From Opitutales bacterium (GTDB taxonomy: Bacteria; Verrucomicrobiota; Verrucomicrobiia; Opitutales; Coraliomargaritaceae): a stretch of DNA of 64,000 nt. Position numbers and translations under genes: made by a program. Positions 40,285 to 50,351 of this stretch are shown in pieces. Location of the stretch: assembly GCA_018607135.1 (NCBI GenBank), contig JABBCA010000095.1, positions 35,569 through 99,568 on the forward strand. Reading direction: 5' to 3'. The notes below the pieces were generated by a model. It was not told the origin of the DNA. It saw only the letters and a list, made by a program, of their open reading frames with translations, and did not search any database. Numbering within the stretch: position 1 is the stretch's first letter; each line of letters opens with the position of its first letter.

Positions 40285-41499
40285 TTACCTACGGCGGCCG
40301 AAACGACTGGATGCTGAATTACGCTTGCGACGCTTTGGCTTTGTAATCTCCTCGGAGCGAATAATCGGTTCGTGAAAATAATTAAACCCGTCCAATTTTC
40401 GCTGAGGAATCGCCTGATCGATAAACTTCTCAATCGCATCGAGCTTTGACTGCTCGTCAGGGGCGACGATCGTTGCCGCATCACCCTCACGTTGAGCACG
40501 GCCGGTGCGGCCAATGCGATGGACATAATCTTCCGCATGCTCGGGCACGTCGTAGTTGATCACGTGTGTCACATTAGCGATATCTAAGCCGCGCGAAGCA
40601 ATATCAGTTGCGACCAAAATTTTAATCTTACCTTCCTTGAATTGGTCCAGCGCACGTGTTCGAGCCTTCTGCGGCAAGTTGGAGTGCATCGCCGCGCAAC
40701 TGTAGTCACGCTCTTGTAGCCAACGAGCAATACGATCTGCGCCGACCTTCATGCGGCAGAAAATAATCATACTGTCCACTTCTTGACTCTCGATCAATGC
40801 GATGAGCAGGTCGAACTTCTGCATCGCGCCGACAGGATACACTTCGTGCTTCACCGTTTCGGCAGGCGTCAATTTGATACCAATAGTCACCTCCGCAGGC
40901 TCATTCAAGCTGCTGGCTGCGATGCGCTTGATATCTTCCGAAACGGTCGCCGAGAACAACAAGGTCTGACGGTTTTTGTTACACATCTTGATGATGCGCT
41001 GCACATCCTCGATGAACCCCATGTCCAACATGCGATCCACCTCGTCGAGCACCAATACTTCAATTGAACGCAAATCGAAATTCTTCTGCTGGACGTGGTC
41101 AATCAAACGACCTGGCGTAGCAATCACCACATCCGCACCTGCTTTGATTTCATCGATCTGCTTACCGTAGCCCACACCACCGTGGATCAAGCAACACTTG
41201 GGCGCACAGTATTTGCCATACGATGCAAACTGATCTTCCACCTGAGCAGCAAGCTCACGAGTCGGGCCGAGAACCAGGCATCGAGGCGCCGCGCCCTTCT
41301 TGTGCCCGCCGAGGCGGTGCAGAATCGGCAATGCATACGCCGCTGTTTTACCAGTGCCCGTCTGCGCCGAGCCAATCACATCGCGGCCCTCGAGTATGTG
41401 TGGGATCGCTCCCGCTTGAATAGGTGTTGGTTCTTTAAAACCAAATTCGTCGATAGACTTAAGGATAGACTCATCGAGTCCGAGTTCGTGAAACGTCAT
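40285..41499 (-). CDS. rhlE: DEAD-box RNA helicase (RhlE-type)
   Basis: A 404-residue DEAD-box protein with Q motif (FKEPTPIQ), Walker A AQTGTGKT, PTRELA, motif II as DEVD (VLDEVDRML), SAT, the C-terminal domain motif ATDIASRGLDI and motif VI HRIGRTGRA, then a basic tail PKRRKRNSASSRFGRRR. The Val replaces Ala of DEAD, a known tolerated variant. The basic tail should help RNA binding. RhlE-type enzymes remodel RNA in ribosome assembly and decay. Downstream lies the repeat array and then rsmE-2. Confidence 0.93.
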   Translation of the reverse strand: MTFHELGLDESILKSIDEFGFKEPTPIQAGAIPHILEGRDVIGSAQTGTGKTAAYALPILHRLGGHKKGAAPRCLVLGPTRELAAQVEDQFASYGKYCAPKCCLIHGGVGYGKQIDEIKAGADVVIATPGRLIDHVQQKNFDLRSIEVLVLDEVDRMLDMGFIEDVQRIIKMCNKNRQTLLFSATVSEDIKRIAASSLNEPAEVTIGIKLTPAETVKHEVYPVGAMQKFDLLIALIESQEVDSMIIFCRMKVGADRIARWLQERDYSCAAMHSNLPQKARTRALDQFKEGKIKILVATDIASRGLDIANVTHVINYDVPEHAEDYVHRIGRTGRAQREGDAATIVAPDEQSKLDAIEKFIDQAIPQRKLDGFNYFHEPIIRSEEITKPKRRKRNSASSRFGRRR

Positions 41500-41606
41500 G
41501 TTAGCTTGAGGTGAAATGCCCGGCCAACTTTCGCATCCGGGTCCAATTAAGAAAAGCGGTAGAGTGAGCGCATTTGTTTGAAGATCAAGGAGAAAGCAGA
41601 AACCGA

Positions 41607-43685
41607 TTAGAATGGAAAGCCGATAGAGAAATGAAGGGTGCCACTCGGATCCTCAGGCCGCGGCTCAGGATTGTGCGCATACTCTAGACGCAGCGGCCCA
41701 ACGACCGTATTATAGCGCAACCCCAAACCCACGGAGTAGAGAAAATCGCTACCATCATTAAAGAACCCACTCCTCGAACTGGACAACGTATCTACAAACA
41801 ACACCAGCGAGAATCGTGCGAACACACGCTGCTCCAACTCAAAATTGCCCAACACATACGACTCCGCGCCGATCTCATCTCCATTCGTATCGAGCGGACT
41901 CGCACCTCCTTCCACATAGCCGCGAACCGTATTCTCACCACCAATAAAATATCGCTCATTGAACGGAATATTATCAGCCGCAGCACCGCTGGAAACAATT
42001 GCGCCCAGACGCAATCCACCATGAACAATAGTGCTCTCAGTTAGTGAGAAATGATACGTCCCTCCACATTCCAGTTTCTGAAAATCAACATTACCACCCA
42101 ACCATTGACTCGCCGTTTTAAAGGTTGCGAAGACACTATACCCAGAAGTCGGAGCAAGGAAATCGTCTCGCCGATCGAATGAAGCTTTGAACGTGAGACT
42201 CGCCACCGTAGCGTCTTCCGTGGAATCGAAATTCGCCGTATTATCTCGATCTGCATCCTCCTTGGATAACCCATATTCCAATGCCAGGCGCACACCAGAC
42301 TTAGGTAACTGTATTGAAGTGCCAGCAGCGACCTTCTGCGTAGTGCGATCAAAAGAGAGCTCTTCTCTAAAGCTGTATTCAGCATTTAAATAGGCGGTCA
42401 AGCCACTCCCCATAAACTGTGGAATCGAATAGGTAACATCACCCAATGTAGACTTAAAGCTCTGCTTCGCCTCGAACTCATAGCGATGTGCTCGCCCCCC
42501 AGGGTTTAGGTGTTCCCATTGAAACCCCAACCGGGCTAATTCATAACTACCCCACCCACCAAGCAACTTAAGCTCCTTATGTTGACTTGGCGTGAGTGCA
42601 TATACGAGCTTGCGAGCATCTCCGACTCTAGGCTCAAAGCCCATGCCCACTTCCTGATAGATCCCTAAGCTCATAAGCTTGCGCCGCGCCGCGCTGGCAT
42701 CAATCAAGTCCAAGGGCTTGCCCACTTCCATATCGACCTGACGCGTCAATATAGAACGTCTCGTTTCCTCATCCCCGGTAAAATCAATACCAGCTAAGTT
42801 TACCGCTTGCCCATAATCGACTTTAAAACAGAGATTACGATACGTCACACCTTCCGAACTGTTTATATCGGATACAACTTTGCTCGTTACTTTAGCGTCT
42901 GGATAGCCCGCACGATAAGCTTCGTTGCGGAGTTCAGCACGTTGAGCCTGCTCCCAGGTGCGAGTCAGTAACACATCCTTCTGCATGTCGACCTGCACCT
43001 CATCCTCAACTCCGTCTCGAATGAGCACACGCTCGACTGGACCTACCTTAAATAGTGGGCCCAACTCAACCTCCAATCGCACCTGCACCGCACCACTCAC
43101 GCGATCTACATCCACTTTTCGAACTGCGATCTGGGCAGAACGGTATCCCCGATCCTCCAAAGCACGCAGCAAGCGCCCCTCGCGGCGCTCGAAATTTTCA
43201 TAAGTAAACACCCGCGCCTGTTTACCAGAAAACAATGCACCACCGGGGATAAAAAATCGTTCTAACTTTTTCGAATCGATGACATCAACGCCGATGATTG
43301 AAACCGTATCATAATACGATAATACCCCCGGAGTGACCTTAAACAGCGCTGCATCAGCTACAAAATCCACTTCTAGCTGAATAGAATATTTACCTTCCCA
43401 ACGAACCCTGCGTTCCTTATCACCACCCGTAAAGTATCCTTCCAGCGCGGGCTCCAAATACCCCTTTCGTTTCATTTGCTCTAAAAGTAGAAAGGCGCTG
43501 TCCTCAAGCAACGCAGCATCCAAATGAATCGCGGCTTTTGCATCCACATTATGTAAGAATGCCAGCCGTGCATCTAAACTTCGATCCTTGAAATAACCGA
43601 GGCCTTGAACTTCAAGGTTACTCTGCGCATGCAGCACCGCACATGCAGCAATCGCCACGGCAACTATATAGACCAAACGTCTCAT
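41607..43685 (-). CDS. tamA: Outer-membrane TamA/BamA-like Omp85 protein
   Basis: A 692-residue Omp85 family protein with a signal peptide, about three N-terminal POTRA domains (~90-385) and a C-terminal beta-barrel ending LHFSIGFPF, with the final aromatic residue usual for outer-membrane proteins. The L6-type loop motif reads VRGYVEGG. It starts with a 4-base overlap with the stop of the tamB gene (43682-43685), which points to TamA, the partner of TamB in outer-membrane assembly and lipid transport. TamA is usually ~580 residues, so this form is longer. Confidence 0.88.
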   Translation of the reverse strand: MRRLVYIVAVAIAACAVLHAQSNLEVQGLGYFKDRSLDARLAFLHNVDAKAAIHLDAALLEDSAFLLLEQMKRKGYLEPALEGYFTGGDKERRVRWEGKYSIQLEVDFVADAALFKVTPGVLSYYDTVSIIGVDVIDSKKLERFFIPGGALFSGKQARVFTYENFERREGRLLRALEDRGYRSAQIAVRKVDVDRVSGAVQVRLEVELGPLFKVGPVERVLIRDGVEDEVQVDMQKDVLLTRTWEQAQRAELRNEAYRAGYPDAKVTSKVVSDINSSEGVTYRNLCFKVDYGQAVNLAGIDFTGDEETRRSILTRQVDMEVGKPLDLIDASAARRKLMSLGIYQEVGMGFEPRVGDARKLVYALTPSQHKELKLLGGWGSYELARLGFQWEHLNPGGRAHRYEFEAKQSFKSTLGDVTYSIPQFMGSGLTAYLNAEYSFREELSFDRTTQKVAAGTSIQLPKSGVRLALEYGLSKEDADRDNTANFDSTEDATVASLTFKASFDRRDDFLAPTSGYSVFATFKTASQWLGGNVDFQKLECGGTYHFSLTESTIVHGGLRLGAIVSSGAAADNIPFNERYFIGGENTVRGYVEGGASPLDTNGDEIGAESYVLGNFELEQRVFARFSLVLFVDTLSSSRSGFFNDGSDFLYSVGLGLRYNTVVGPLRLEYAHNPEPRPEDPSGTLHFSIGFPF

Positions 43686-46600
43686 CGCTTGAAGATACTC
43701 CAGCTAAAATCCAAGTTATATGCATCATACACATCATAAGCGCCCTCCAGAGAAAAGTCTTCGGAGAGGTCATAACGAACATCGACCGTATTTCGCCCAC
43801 TACGACTGTTCGCTTCGCCCACATCAACAGTCAGTCGATCCGCAAGCTGGTCATCCATTCCACTAGCACCTAGTAAGCCCTGCCCTAGGTAAAGCCCAAC
43901 CGTGCCAGCCCCACCACCAGTCGTGCTACCCGTTGTTAATAGACGGACAATCGCCGCATTTGAAAGTGCGGGTGTCGATTGAAACTGCACTTGAGGGTCG
44001 GCAAGCGTCTGCGAAACATCCATGGTAATGACATACGACGCCTTGTGTGCAATCCCGTTGAAATTTAACTGCACGTCATTGGGCCGTCCCCGTTCAATAT
44101 ACGCCTCACCACTCGTTATTGGCATTTTCGCACCAGGGAAACGCAATTCACCCGCCACCGTTCGCGCTGATCCGACTAACAAAGGCTCCGCAAAGGTGCC
44201 ACCCAAGTCAAAATTTGCCGAGAGCTGTGTCTTGAAATACGGACTTCGCACACGCATAAACGTATCACCCGAAATTTTGAGATCAAAGCGCCATTCCGCA
44301 AATGCAGGATCCGAGATTGAAAAGAAAGGGGGCTTTGACCGACCACCAGCGTTAACATCTGGCGTTAGCGGATCAAACTCCACCAGCATAGTGCTAGAGC
44401 GCAGATTCAAAACACCACGAATGAGTGGCGTCTCGGATCGAGTCGTATGACTCGCTTTTACATCCAAATCGCTGCGCAAGATCATGTCCGTTGTGCGCAC
44501 AAGCGGCACATTCTTCCCAATCACTGCAAACTCCCACAGCGGACTTCCAAAGTCATTCACATCGAACCATCCGTCAATCGACACCGGGCTCCCTCCCACC
44601 TGAGCAGATGCATTTACAACGGTAAATTTACGCTTCTCAAGTGTGACCTCGCCAGCAATCAAATCAATCAACGGCGCGGATTCAGTCGGACGCAATGCGA
44701 ACTCCTCAAAAACCAATCGTCCACTTAAATCCCACTCAGGCTTTAACGCCACGGCCCCGGTGAATCGACCACTGCGACGCAGCAGCGGCGGCAACAGATC
44801 GACCCAATCTTCTGCACGCCAGTTATTCAGCTCAAGCTGTCCAGTTCCCTGCGCCAACCATGACTGGTAATCGCCCATCGAGCCAGTCAACGCCTTTACC
44901 AAACCAGCCGTGGGCAAACTCAAACTCCCGGACACCTCACTTTGATTCACTGCAAATCTAAATCGCTCCAGCTGTAACTGATCCGTTTCCGCCTTCGCAT
45001 AAATTTCGATTTGCTCAATTACAGGAACTTTTGCCGCCGCTAGCACGACCGAAGGCACCTTCATTTCTAACAACCCCGTGGGTCTTTCAATCGTGCCAGC
45101 GACTTTTAAATCGAGTGCCGCATCACTTATCTGAATGCCACTGCTCCTATGTAACCACTCAGAAAAGTCAGGCGTCACTACGCCCTCCAGTTGAGCGAGC
45201 AAAGCACCCGAATCGAGTAAGCGCCAAATCGGCTCACCGCCTATCGGTAGTTGAAAAATAAGTGGCACGGTAGCAGAGCCCTCCAACAACCGGGCACCCG
45301 CGAATTTTAGCTCCAGTTGGTTTGCGACCACACCATCTGCCGCCAATCGAGCCTCCGCATCAAGGCGCAAAGGTGCTGCATCATCAGCAGCTCGCATTTC
45401 CAGATGCACGCCAACAGTTCCAATCATATACGGACGCAGTTCCGAAACGGACAACACCGCCGAGTCAATCGTCAGCTGAGGCAACTCCCAACTCACCCAG
45501 CGCCCAAAACGTTGCAGCGATACATTACGCACATTGAGTTCCAATCCAATCGAAGGATCCCATGCGCCCTGCATCTGCAACTCTTGGCCACTCATACAGA
45601 AAGGCTCTACAATAAATCGAGACTCCGGATAATCCACCGTGCTAGAATAGTTATAAGTGAATCGAGTCGGTTCCTGAAGTGTAAGGGTTGGACGCTCAGG
45701 GTCTGTCCATATAAATTGATCCAAATCAACAGCAACTAGCCCGCTTTCTACAGTTGCCATAAATGACGCATCAATCACTGCACCCGCGGCACTCGCCGTG
45801 CCCGCGATCGTCCATTGATGCCACCCATCGCCCTTATAATCCCCCGCAAAAACAATCGGTGCTACCTCAGAATACTCTACTGTCAGCGGCTCTAAACTTC
45901 CCTCAAAAATGGGTCGCTCAAAACGCCCAGTAACCCGACCACTCGTATTCAATCCATTTGATAAAACAAGTGGAGCAACGATTGGATGGATCCAATCAGA
46001 AGTCAGAGCACAGCTGTAATTAAAGTCTAAATGTCGCTCAGGGATATCCACCATCCCGCGGAGCTCCACGACATCGGTAGTAGTTCCATCGGGCTGAATC
46101 TTCAATTGATCCACTGAAAGCACCGAACCCTCCATACGCCCCGCTAGATCAACCTGAGCGACTAAATACTCGTCATACACCACATCCGTTGCGCTCAATT
46201 TAAAATGCACATTAGGGCCTGCCGCCAACGAGGGCGCAACACGCATACTGACTTCAGCGCGACCGCCGCTTAGTGGCAAAAAAGATTGCTTCGACAATTC
46301 GACACTCACCTGTAGTTCCGCCCTATCGGTCACGCTGCCGTCTTTTAAAACAATCTCCACTGGCTGTCGCAAATACAACTGCCCCCAATCCGCCTCGAAT
46401 CGTAACACATCGATACGCAAACGCTCCAAGTCGCCGAAAAACTCAAGTGCTCCCTCCAGCGCAATCGACGGCTGATCGTTCGTCACAGCAGTTCCACTCA
46501 GTGCCAACCCTCCAGCATACCTACCATTTTCCCACTGGATCTCCACGTCAGATAGCTCCGCTCCCTCCAACCGCGACGATTTCATCGCAGGCAACCATTT

Positions 46601-47395
46601 TGGATCTAGGGTAAAATATTTTGAATGGAGCGTTGCCTGTGCTGGCATCCAAGCCCCTGTCGTAAACAAAATCACCCCATGCGCACGTTCAGATTTTTGC
46701 TGTAATTCATACTCTAGAGTCAGGGCTTCTTCCGTAAAATCGAGCGACAGGTTCAAGCCAAGCCCCGTATCTGGAGCGGCTAAGCACGCAGACCACTGCG
46801 TATCGGAGGAAAACGATGCACGCACTTCTACTTCATCTAGTAGCCATGAATCCGCAACCCGTGCATCCAATTGTAGATTCCTCAGACTCACCGAATGCGC
46901 TGTAAACAACAGTGCCCCCCTAGCCGAATGAACCGCCACTGCGTCCACTTCTAACGGAGGAATCCACAAACGATATGCCGCCAATGCAGCACGCACCTCA
47001 CTCGTCACTGTAACCACGTCGGACTGTGACGCGCTAGGCGACTCGTTGCCATTAGACTGCAGCTCTACCAGCAATGAATCGACTTTTAGTAAGGACGCCG
47101 CCGAAAAGTCCCCTCTCAACCGCTCCCATAGATAATGATGTAGCGAGGGAGTTTCCACGCTTTCGACCGAAAAACGAACCGATTCATTTAAATACACCAC
47201 CTCTGACAAAAGCAGTCGCCCCGAGTCTTGACGTGTGACCGCAGCCACCTCGACCGAATTCATCTTTAACAAGGCAGGTAGTGCCGGCGGTAGCCACCAG
47301 ATACTGGTAACCAGTAAACAGCCCACACCAATTAACCCGTAGACCAATAGCCGAACCAGCGCGCGTAAATATCGAACTCTTTTCAAAGGAATCAA
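43682..47395 (-). CDS. tamB: TamB-like translocation and assembly module protein
   Basis: A 1237-residue protein with one N-terminal membrane helix (LRALVRLLVYGLIGVGCLLV) and a long beta-rich AsmA-like body of repeated strands, ending in a TamB C-terminal domain (about 900-1237): VDVRYDLSEDFSLEGAYD then the end LDFSWSIFKR. TamB spans the periplasm as a groove that moves lipids or helps insert barrel proteins. Its stop overlaps the tamA start by 4 bases, so the two are translationally coupled, with tamB first; in proteobacteria tamA comes first. MgtC lies 29 bases upstream on the same strand. Confidence 0.9.
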   Translation of the reverse strand: MIPLKRVRYLRALVRLLVYGLIGVGCLLVTSIWWLPPALPALLKMNSVEVAAVTRQDSGRLLLSEVVYLNESVRFSVESVETPSLHHYLWERLRGDFSAASLLKVDSLLVELQSNGNESPSASQSDVVTVTSEVRAALAAYRLWIPPLEVDAVAVHSARGALLFTAHSVSLRNLQLDARVADSWLLDEVEVRASFSSDTQWSACLAAPDTGLGLNLSLDFTEEALTLEYELQQKSERAHGVILFTTGAWMPAQATLHSKYFTLDPKWLPAMKSSRLEGAELSDVEIQWENGRYAGGLALSGTAVTNDQPSIALEGALEFFGDLERLRIDVLRFEADWGQLYLRQPVEIVLKDGSVTDRAELQVSVELSKQSFLPLSGGRAEVSMRVAPSLAAGPNVHFKLSATDVVYDEYLVAQVDLAGRMEGSVLSVDQLKIQPDGTTTDVVELRGMVDIPERHLDFNYSCALTSDWIHPIVAPLVLSNGLNTSGRVTGRFERPIFEGSLEPLTVEYSEVAPIVFAGDYKGDGWHQWTIAGTASAAGAVIDASFMATVESGLVAVDLDQFIWTDPERPTLTLQEPTRFTYNYSSTVDYPESRFIVEPFCMSGQELQMQGAWDPSIGLELNVRNVSLQRFGRWVSWELPQLTIDSAVLSVSELRPYMIGTVGVHLEMRAADDAAPLRLDAEARLAADGVVANQLELKFAGARLLEGSATVPLIFQLPIGGEPIWRLLDSGALLAQLEGVVTPDFSEWLHRSSGIQISDAALDLKVAGTIERPTGLLEMKVPSVVLAAAKVPVIEQIEIYAKAETDQLQLERFRFAVNQSEVSGSLSLPTAGLVKALTGSMGDYQSWLAQGTGQLELNNWRAEDWVDLLPPLLRRSGRFTGAVALKPEWDLSGRLVFEEFALRPTESAPLIDLIAGEVTLEKRKFTVVNASAQVGGSPVSIDGWFDVNDFGSPLWEFAVIGKNVPLVRTTDMILRSDLDVKASHTTRSETPLIRGVLNLRSSTMLVEFDPLTPDVNAGGRSKPPFFSISDPAFAEWRFDLKISGDTFMRVRSPYFKTQLSANFDLGGTFAEPLLVGSARTVAGELRFPGAKMPITSGEAYIERGRPNDVQLNFNGIAHKASYVITMDVSQTLADPQVQFQSTPALSNAAIVRLLTTGSTTGGGAGTVGLYLGQGLLGASGMDDQLADRLTVDVGEANSRSGRNTVDVRYDLSEDFSLEGAYDVYDAYNLDFSWSIFKR

Positions 47396-47424
47396 TAGAG
47401 TAAACCGACAAAATCAGTGCTCAA

Positions 47425-47874
47425 CTAGACATCCTCTTTTGTTGTAGGATCCAACTCTTTTTTTGCCTTCATGCCAAAATGTAAGGTAAAGAAATTTGCG
47501 CCGCTTAAGACGATGGCGATCGCATACTGCTGATAGGCCACCGCCATCCCAATGGCACCCGTCGCCCAAATACTTGCCGCAGTCGCGGTTCCGCTCACTT
47601 CTTGATCGCCTTTAATAATGGCACCTCCGCCGATAAAACCGATCCCCGTCATCAACCCATACATGATACGCGCTTGCGCATCTCCTTCTGGCAGCACCGC
47701 TCGCCCCACCAACAAAAAGGCGCAGGCCGCGATGGCCACAATCGGAAACGTCCTCAACCCAGCGCCCTGCGCCTTCATTTCACGATTTAAGCCGAGAGGA
47801 AACGCCAACGCATAGGCAATGCCTAGCAGCACCACATAATGCACTATTTCGCCGACAGTAAGTTCTGCATTCAT
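47425..47874 (-). CDS. MgtC/SapB-family membrane protein
   Basis: A 149-residue protein with four hydrophobic segments; the family signature GLNREMKAQGAGLRTF lies after the first, then MTGIGFIGGGAIIKG and SIWATGAIGMAVAY. MgtC proteins are inner-membrane regulators of Mg2+/ATP homeostasis and acid stress. The ATG at 47874 (MNAELTVGEIVHYV) fits the family better than an upstream start at 47925. It lies just upstream of tamB on the same strand. Confidence 0.88.
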   Translation of the reverse strand: MNAELTVGEIVHYVVLLGIAYALAFPLGLNREMKAQGAGLRTFPIVAIAACAFLLVGRAVLPEGDAQARIMYGLMTGIGFIGGGAIIKGDQEVSGTATAASIWATGAIGMAVAYQQYAIAIVLSGANFFTLHFGMKAKKELDPTTKEDV

Positions 47875-47991
47875 ATTCGCACTGTAGACACATAAACCCG
47901 TTTTGCCAAATTCTAAGAATCTCACCTAAAACTTATTCACAAGGATAAGCATGACTTGCACCGAACTGGCTTTAAGCAATACTTCGTGCCC

Positions 47992-48861
47992 ATGAGTTCC
48001 AACTATCGAGGACGCATCGCACCGACACCCACGGGGTATCTACACCTGGGTCATGCACGCACGTTTTGGATCGCAATGGAACGCGCCAAAGAGGCAGGTG
48101 GCACACTTCTCTATCGAGACGAAGACCTCGACCCACAACGCTGTAAACCCGAATACTCGGATGCCGCAATCGAAGACCTTCGTTGGTTTGGTTGCGATTG
48201 GCACGAAGGACCCGACGTTGGCGGCACACATACACCCTATCGCCAAAGTGAGCGTATCGAACGCTTTTTAGACGCATGGAAACACCTCAAAGAAGCGGGC
48301 TACATCTATCCATGTGATAAATCTCGTAAAGATGTGGCCCACGCAGCACTCGCACCCCACCCCGAGGACGAAACCTCCGAACAAATTTTTCCAGAAAACT
48401 GGCGCCCCCCTATCGGCACTGGCAAAGCAGCTAAAGCACCTGGCGAGACCAATTGGCGCTTTCGGGTGCCAGACTACTTGAAAATTGACTTTGATGACAT
48501 ACGCCTGGGTCCCTGTGAATTCAAATGCTCACACGATTTTGGAGACTTCCTCGTTTGGCGCAAAGACGGGGTGCCAGCATACGAACTCGCGGTCGTCGTC
48601 GACGACGCCGCCATGGGAATCACCGAAGTCGTCCGCGGCGAGGATCTGCTCATTTCTACCGCTCGCCAGCTGCTGCTCTATAAAGCGCTCGGCCTGACAC
48701 CACCAGAGTTTTACCACACACCACTGCTTTGCGACACCAGTGGCCAACGACTCGCAAAACGCCATCGCTCACTCAGCCTTCGCGAGTTGAAGGAGGCAGG
48801 ACACACCCCAGAATCACTCCGAAACTCAGATGATTGGTGGTCGGGACTCGAAGACGAATAG
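47992..48861 (+). CDS. gluQ: Glutamyl-queuosine tRNA(Asp) synthetase
   Basis: A 289-residue catalytic-core-only GluRS paralogue. It has the HIGH motif as HLGHA, GRIAPTPTG at the N-terminus, RDEDLDPQR, and the KMSKS-like loop QRLAKRHRS. It lacks the anticodon-binding domain, as GluQ does. It activates glutamate and attaches it to queuosine in tRNA(Asp). queA, needed to make queuosine, lies about 9 kb further on in the same window. The ATG at 47992 is chosen; an in-frame TTG at 47956 would add 12 residues. Confidence 0.92.
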   Translation: MSSNYRGRIAPTPTGYLHLGHARTFWIAMERAKEAGGTLLYRDEDLDPQRCKPEYSDAAIEDLRWFGCDWHEGPDVGGTHTPYRQSERIERFLDAWKHLKEAGYIYPCDKSRKDVAHAALAPHPEDETSEQIFPENWRPPIGTGKAAKAPGETNWRFRVPDYLKIDFDDIRLGPCEFKCSHDFGDFLVWRKDGVPAYELAVVVDDAAMGITEVVRGEDLLISTARQLLLYKALGLTPPEFYHTPLLCDTSGQRLAKRHRSLSLRELKEAGHTPESLRNSDDWWSGLEDE

Positions 48862-48909
48862 GCACGCTTTAAGCTTTTCCGACGATGAGATTTCAACTTA
48901 GTTAACGCC

Positions 48910-49737
48910 ATGGAAGAAGAACTACAGCAACTCGAAGCGCTTAAAAATAAACTCATACTCTACTTTGTAGAAAACGGAATGCGCCTATTCGTCGCAGTGC
49001 TGATCTTAGTTATTGGCTTTTGGATTGGTAAGCGAGTGGCCAACTTGATTCTTAAGATATGCGAAAAGAAGGAGCTCGACCCGACCTTAGCACGCTTCTT
49101 CGCAGGGTTCACAAAAATAACTATCATCGTCTTTGCCCTAGTCATGGCACTAAGCAAGGCAAACATCCCAGTCACCCCATTTGTTGCGTTAATCGGCGCC
49201 AGTGCCTTCGGCCTCAGTTTAGCCGTTCAAGGGCCCATTTCAAATTATGGCGCGGGCATCGTGCTCATCGTCACTCGTCCATTTGTAGTCGGAGACACAC
49301 TCACTTTGAACGGGCTCTGCGGCACAGTCGACAGCGTCAACCTCGGCAATACACAACTTATCAACGAAGATGAGGAGCGCATCACCATACCCAATCGCAA
49401 GGTCCTCGGTGAAATCTTCACCAATTCTTACGAATACAAGGTCGTCGAAGCAGTCGTAGGCATCGACTACGGAGGCGACCCACAGAAGGCAATCGACTGC
49501 ATCACTGCAGCCGTGAAAACAATCGGAGGCATCGCGCCTGACCGCGAGCCCGATGTCGGCATCGAAGATTTCGGCGATTCCTCGATCAACATCGGCTACC
49601 GAGTCTGGGTGCCCACCAAGGCCTATCACCACACTCGCTACCAGCTGAATATGGCAGTCTTCAGAGCACTCGAAACTGCCAAGATCACGATACCGTTCCC
49701 ACAACGCGACGTGCACTTGATTCAAAAAGACGGCTAG
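48910..49737 (+). CDS. mscS: Small-conductance mechanosensitive channel MscS
   Basis: A 275-residue MscS-like channel: a first membrane helix (~20-40, LFVAVLILVIGFWIGKRVAN), two more (~65-120), the pore helix with GASAFGLSLAVQGPISNYGAG, and a C-terminal beta/cage domain with VVGDTLTLNGLCGTV and ITIPNRKVLG. It opens under hypo-osmotic shock to release solutes. Its TAG stop interlocks with the stop of the convergent LysE-like gene (49734-49737). Confidence 0.93.
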   Translation: MEEELQQLEALKNKLILYFVENGMRLFVAVLILVIGFWIGKRVANLILKICEKKELDPTLARFFAGFTKITIIVFALVMALSKANIPVTPFVALIGASAFGLSLAVQGPISNYGAGIVLIVTRPFVVGDTLTLNGLCGTVDSVNLGNTQLINEDEERITIPNRKVLGEIFTNSYEYKVVEAVVGIDYGGDPQKAIDCITAAVKTIGGIAPDREPDVGIEDFGDSSINIGYRVWVPTKAYHHTRYQLNMAVFRALETAKITIPFPQRDVHLIQKDG

Positions 49738-50351
49738 ACTCCGAGCAAGATCGAGACCAGCGCCAAGAGCACACACAAGCCCGCGCAAAAGGGGCGTATC
49801 TTGTTTAACGATTTAATCGTGATCGGCTGCGGCACGCGCTTCGCGAAGAACATCGCCAAAAAGGTAAACTGGCCCCACCACCAACTGACGCCGATCAACG
49901 CGCCAATAACAATCGAGGGAACCACGCGCCAACTCGGCTCGTTGTTGATATAGACACCCGTCGCCAGCAAGACAGCCATAGCTGCAGGCAAACGCATCGG
50001 CATGGCAAGGGCCTGATTAAATGCTAAGCGAAATAACTGCAAGGCCGACGGTAGCTCAAGCACATCGTCTAACTTCTCAACCCGTTGGGTGCGAAAAAAC
50101 TTCGTGCACATATAGAGCAACACAAACGCCGCAAACAAATGCATTCCTGCACGTATGAAACTTAAGTGAGCGCACATCATCATCAGCCCAGGAATCGCGA
50201 CGACCAGCCAAAAGAACTGCGATAGCCAGAAGGCTAAACCCACCGCAAGCACTTGCCGCTTATTTCCAGCAACCCCGACCTTAGCCAGCCAAACAGTGCC
50301 AGGAAAAAGAGTCAGTGAAAGAATGAAACCTGCCGTTATACCTTCGAGCAT
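49734..50351 (-). CDS. LysE-like membrane exporter
   Basis: A 205-residue protein with about six hydrophobic segments and an N-terminal FILSLTLFPGTVWLAKVGVAG, which fits the LysE/ArgO/RhtB pattern of small exporters, though the usual PGP is PGT. It begins immediately after the stop of the CcoI-like gene on the same strand (TAG then ATG), so the two are one transcript. Substrate unknown; a metal or amino acid partner of the upstream gene is only a guess. A TauE/SafE-type exporter is an alternative reading. Confidence 0.65.
   Translation of the reverse strand: MLEGITAGFILSLTLFPGTVWLAKVGVAGNKRQVLAVGLAFWLSQFFWLVVAIPGLMMMCAHLSFIRAGMHLFAAFVLLYMCTKFFRTQRVEKLDDVLELPSALQLFRLAFNQALAMPMRLPAAMAVLLATGVYINNEPSWRVVPSIVIGALIGVSWWWGQFTFLAMFFAKRVPQPITIKSLNKIRPFCAGLCVLLALVSILLGV

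Noticed and set aside
39927..40346. A 139-codon plus-strand frame over rsmE-2 and the repeats
   Set aside because: Its translation is the TTTCAG repeat read as Phe-Ser-Ala-rich sequence and antisense of rsmE-2; a known artefact of such repeats.
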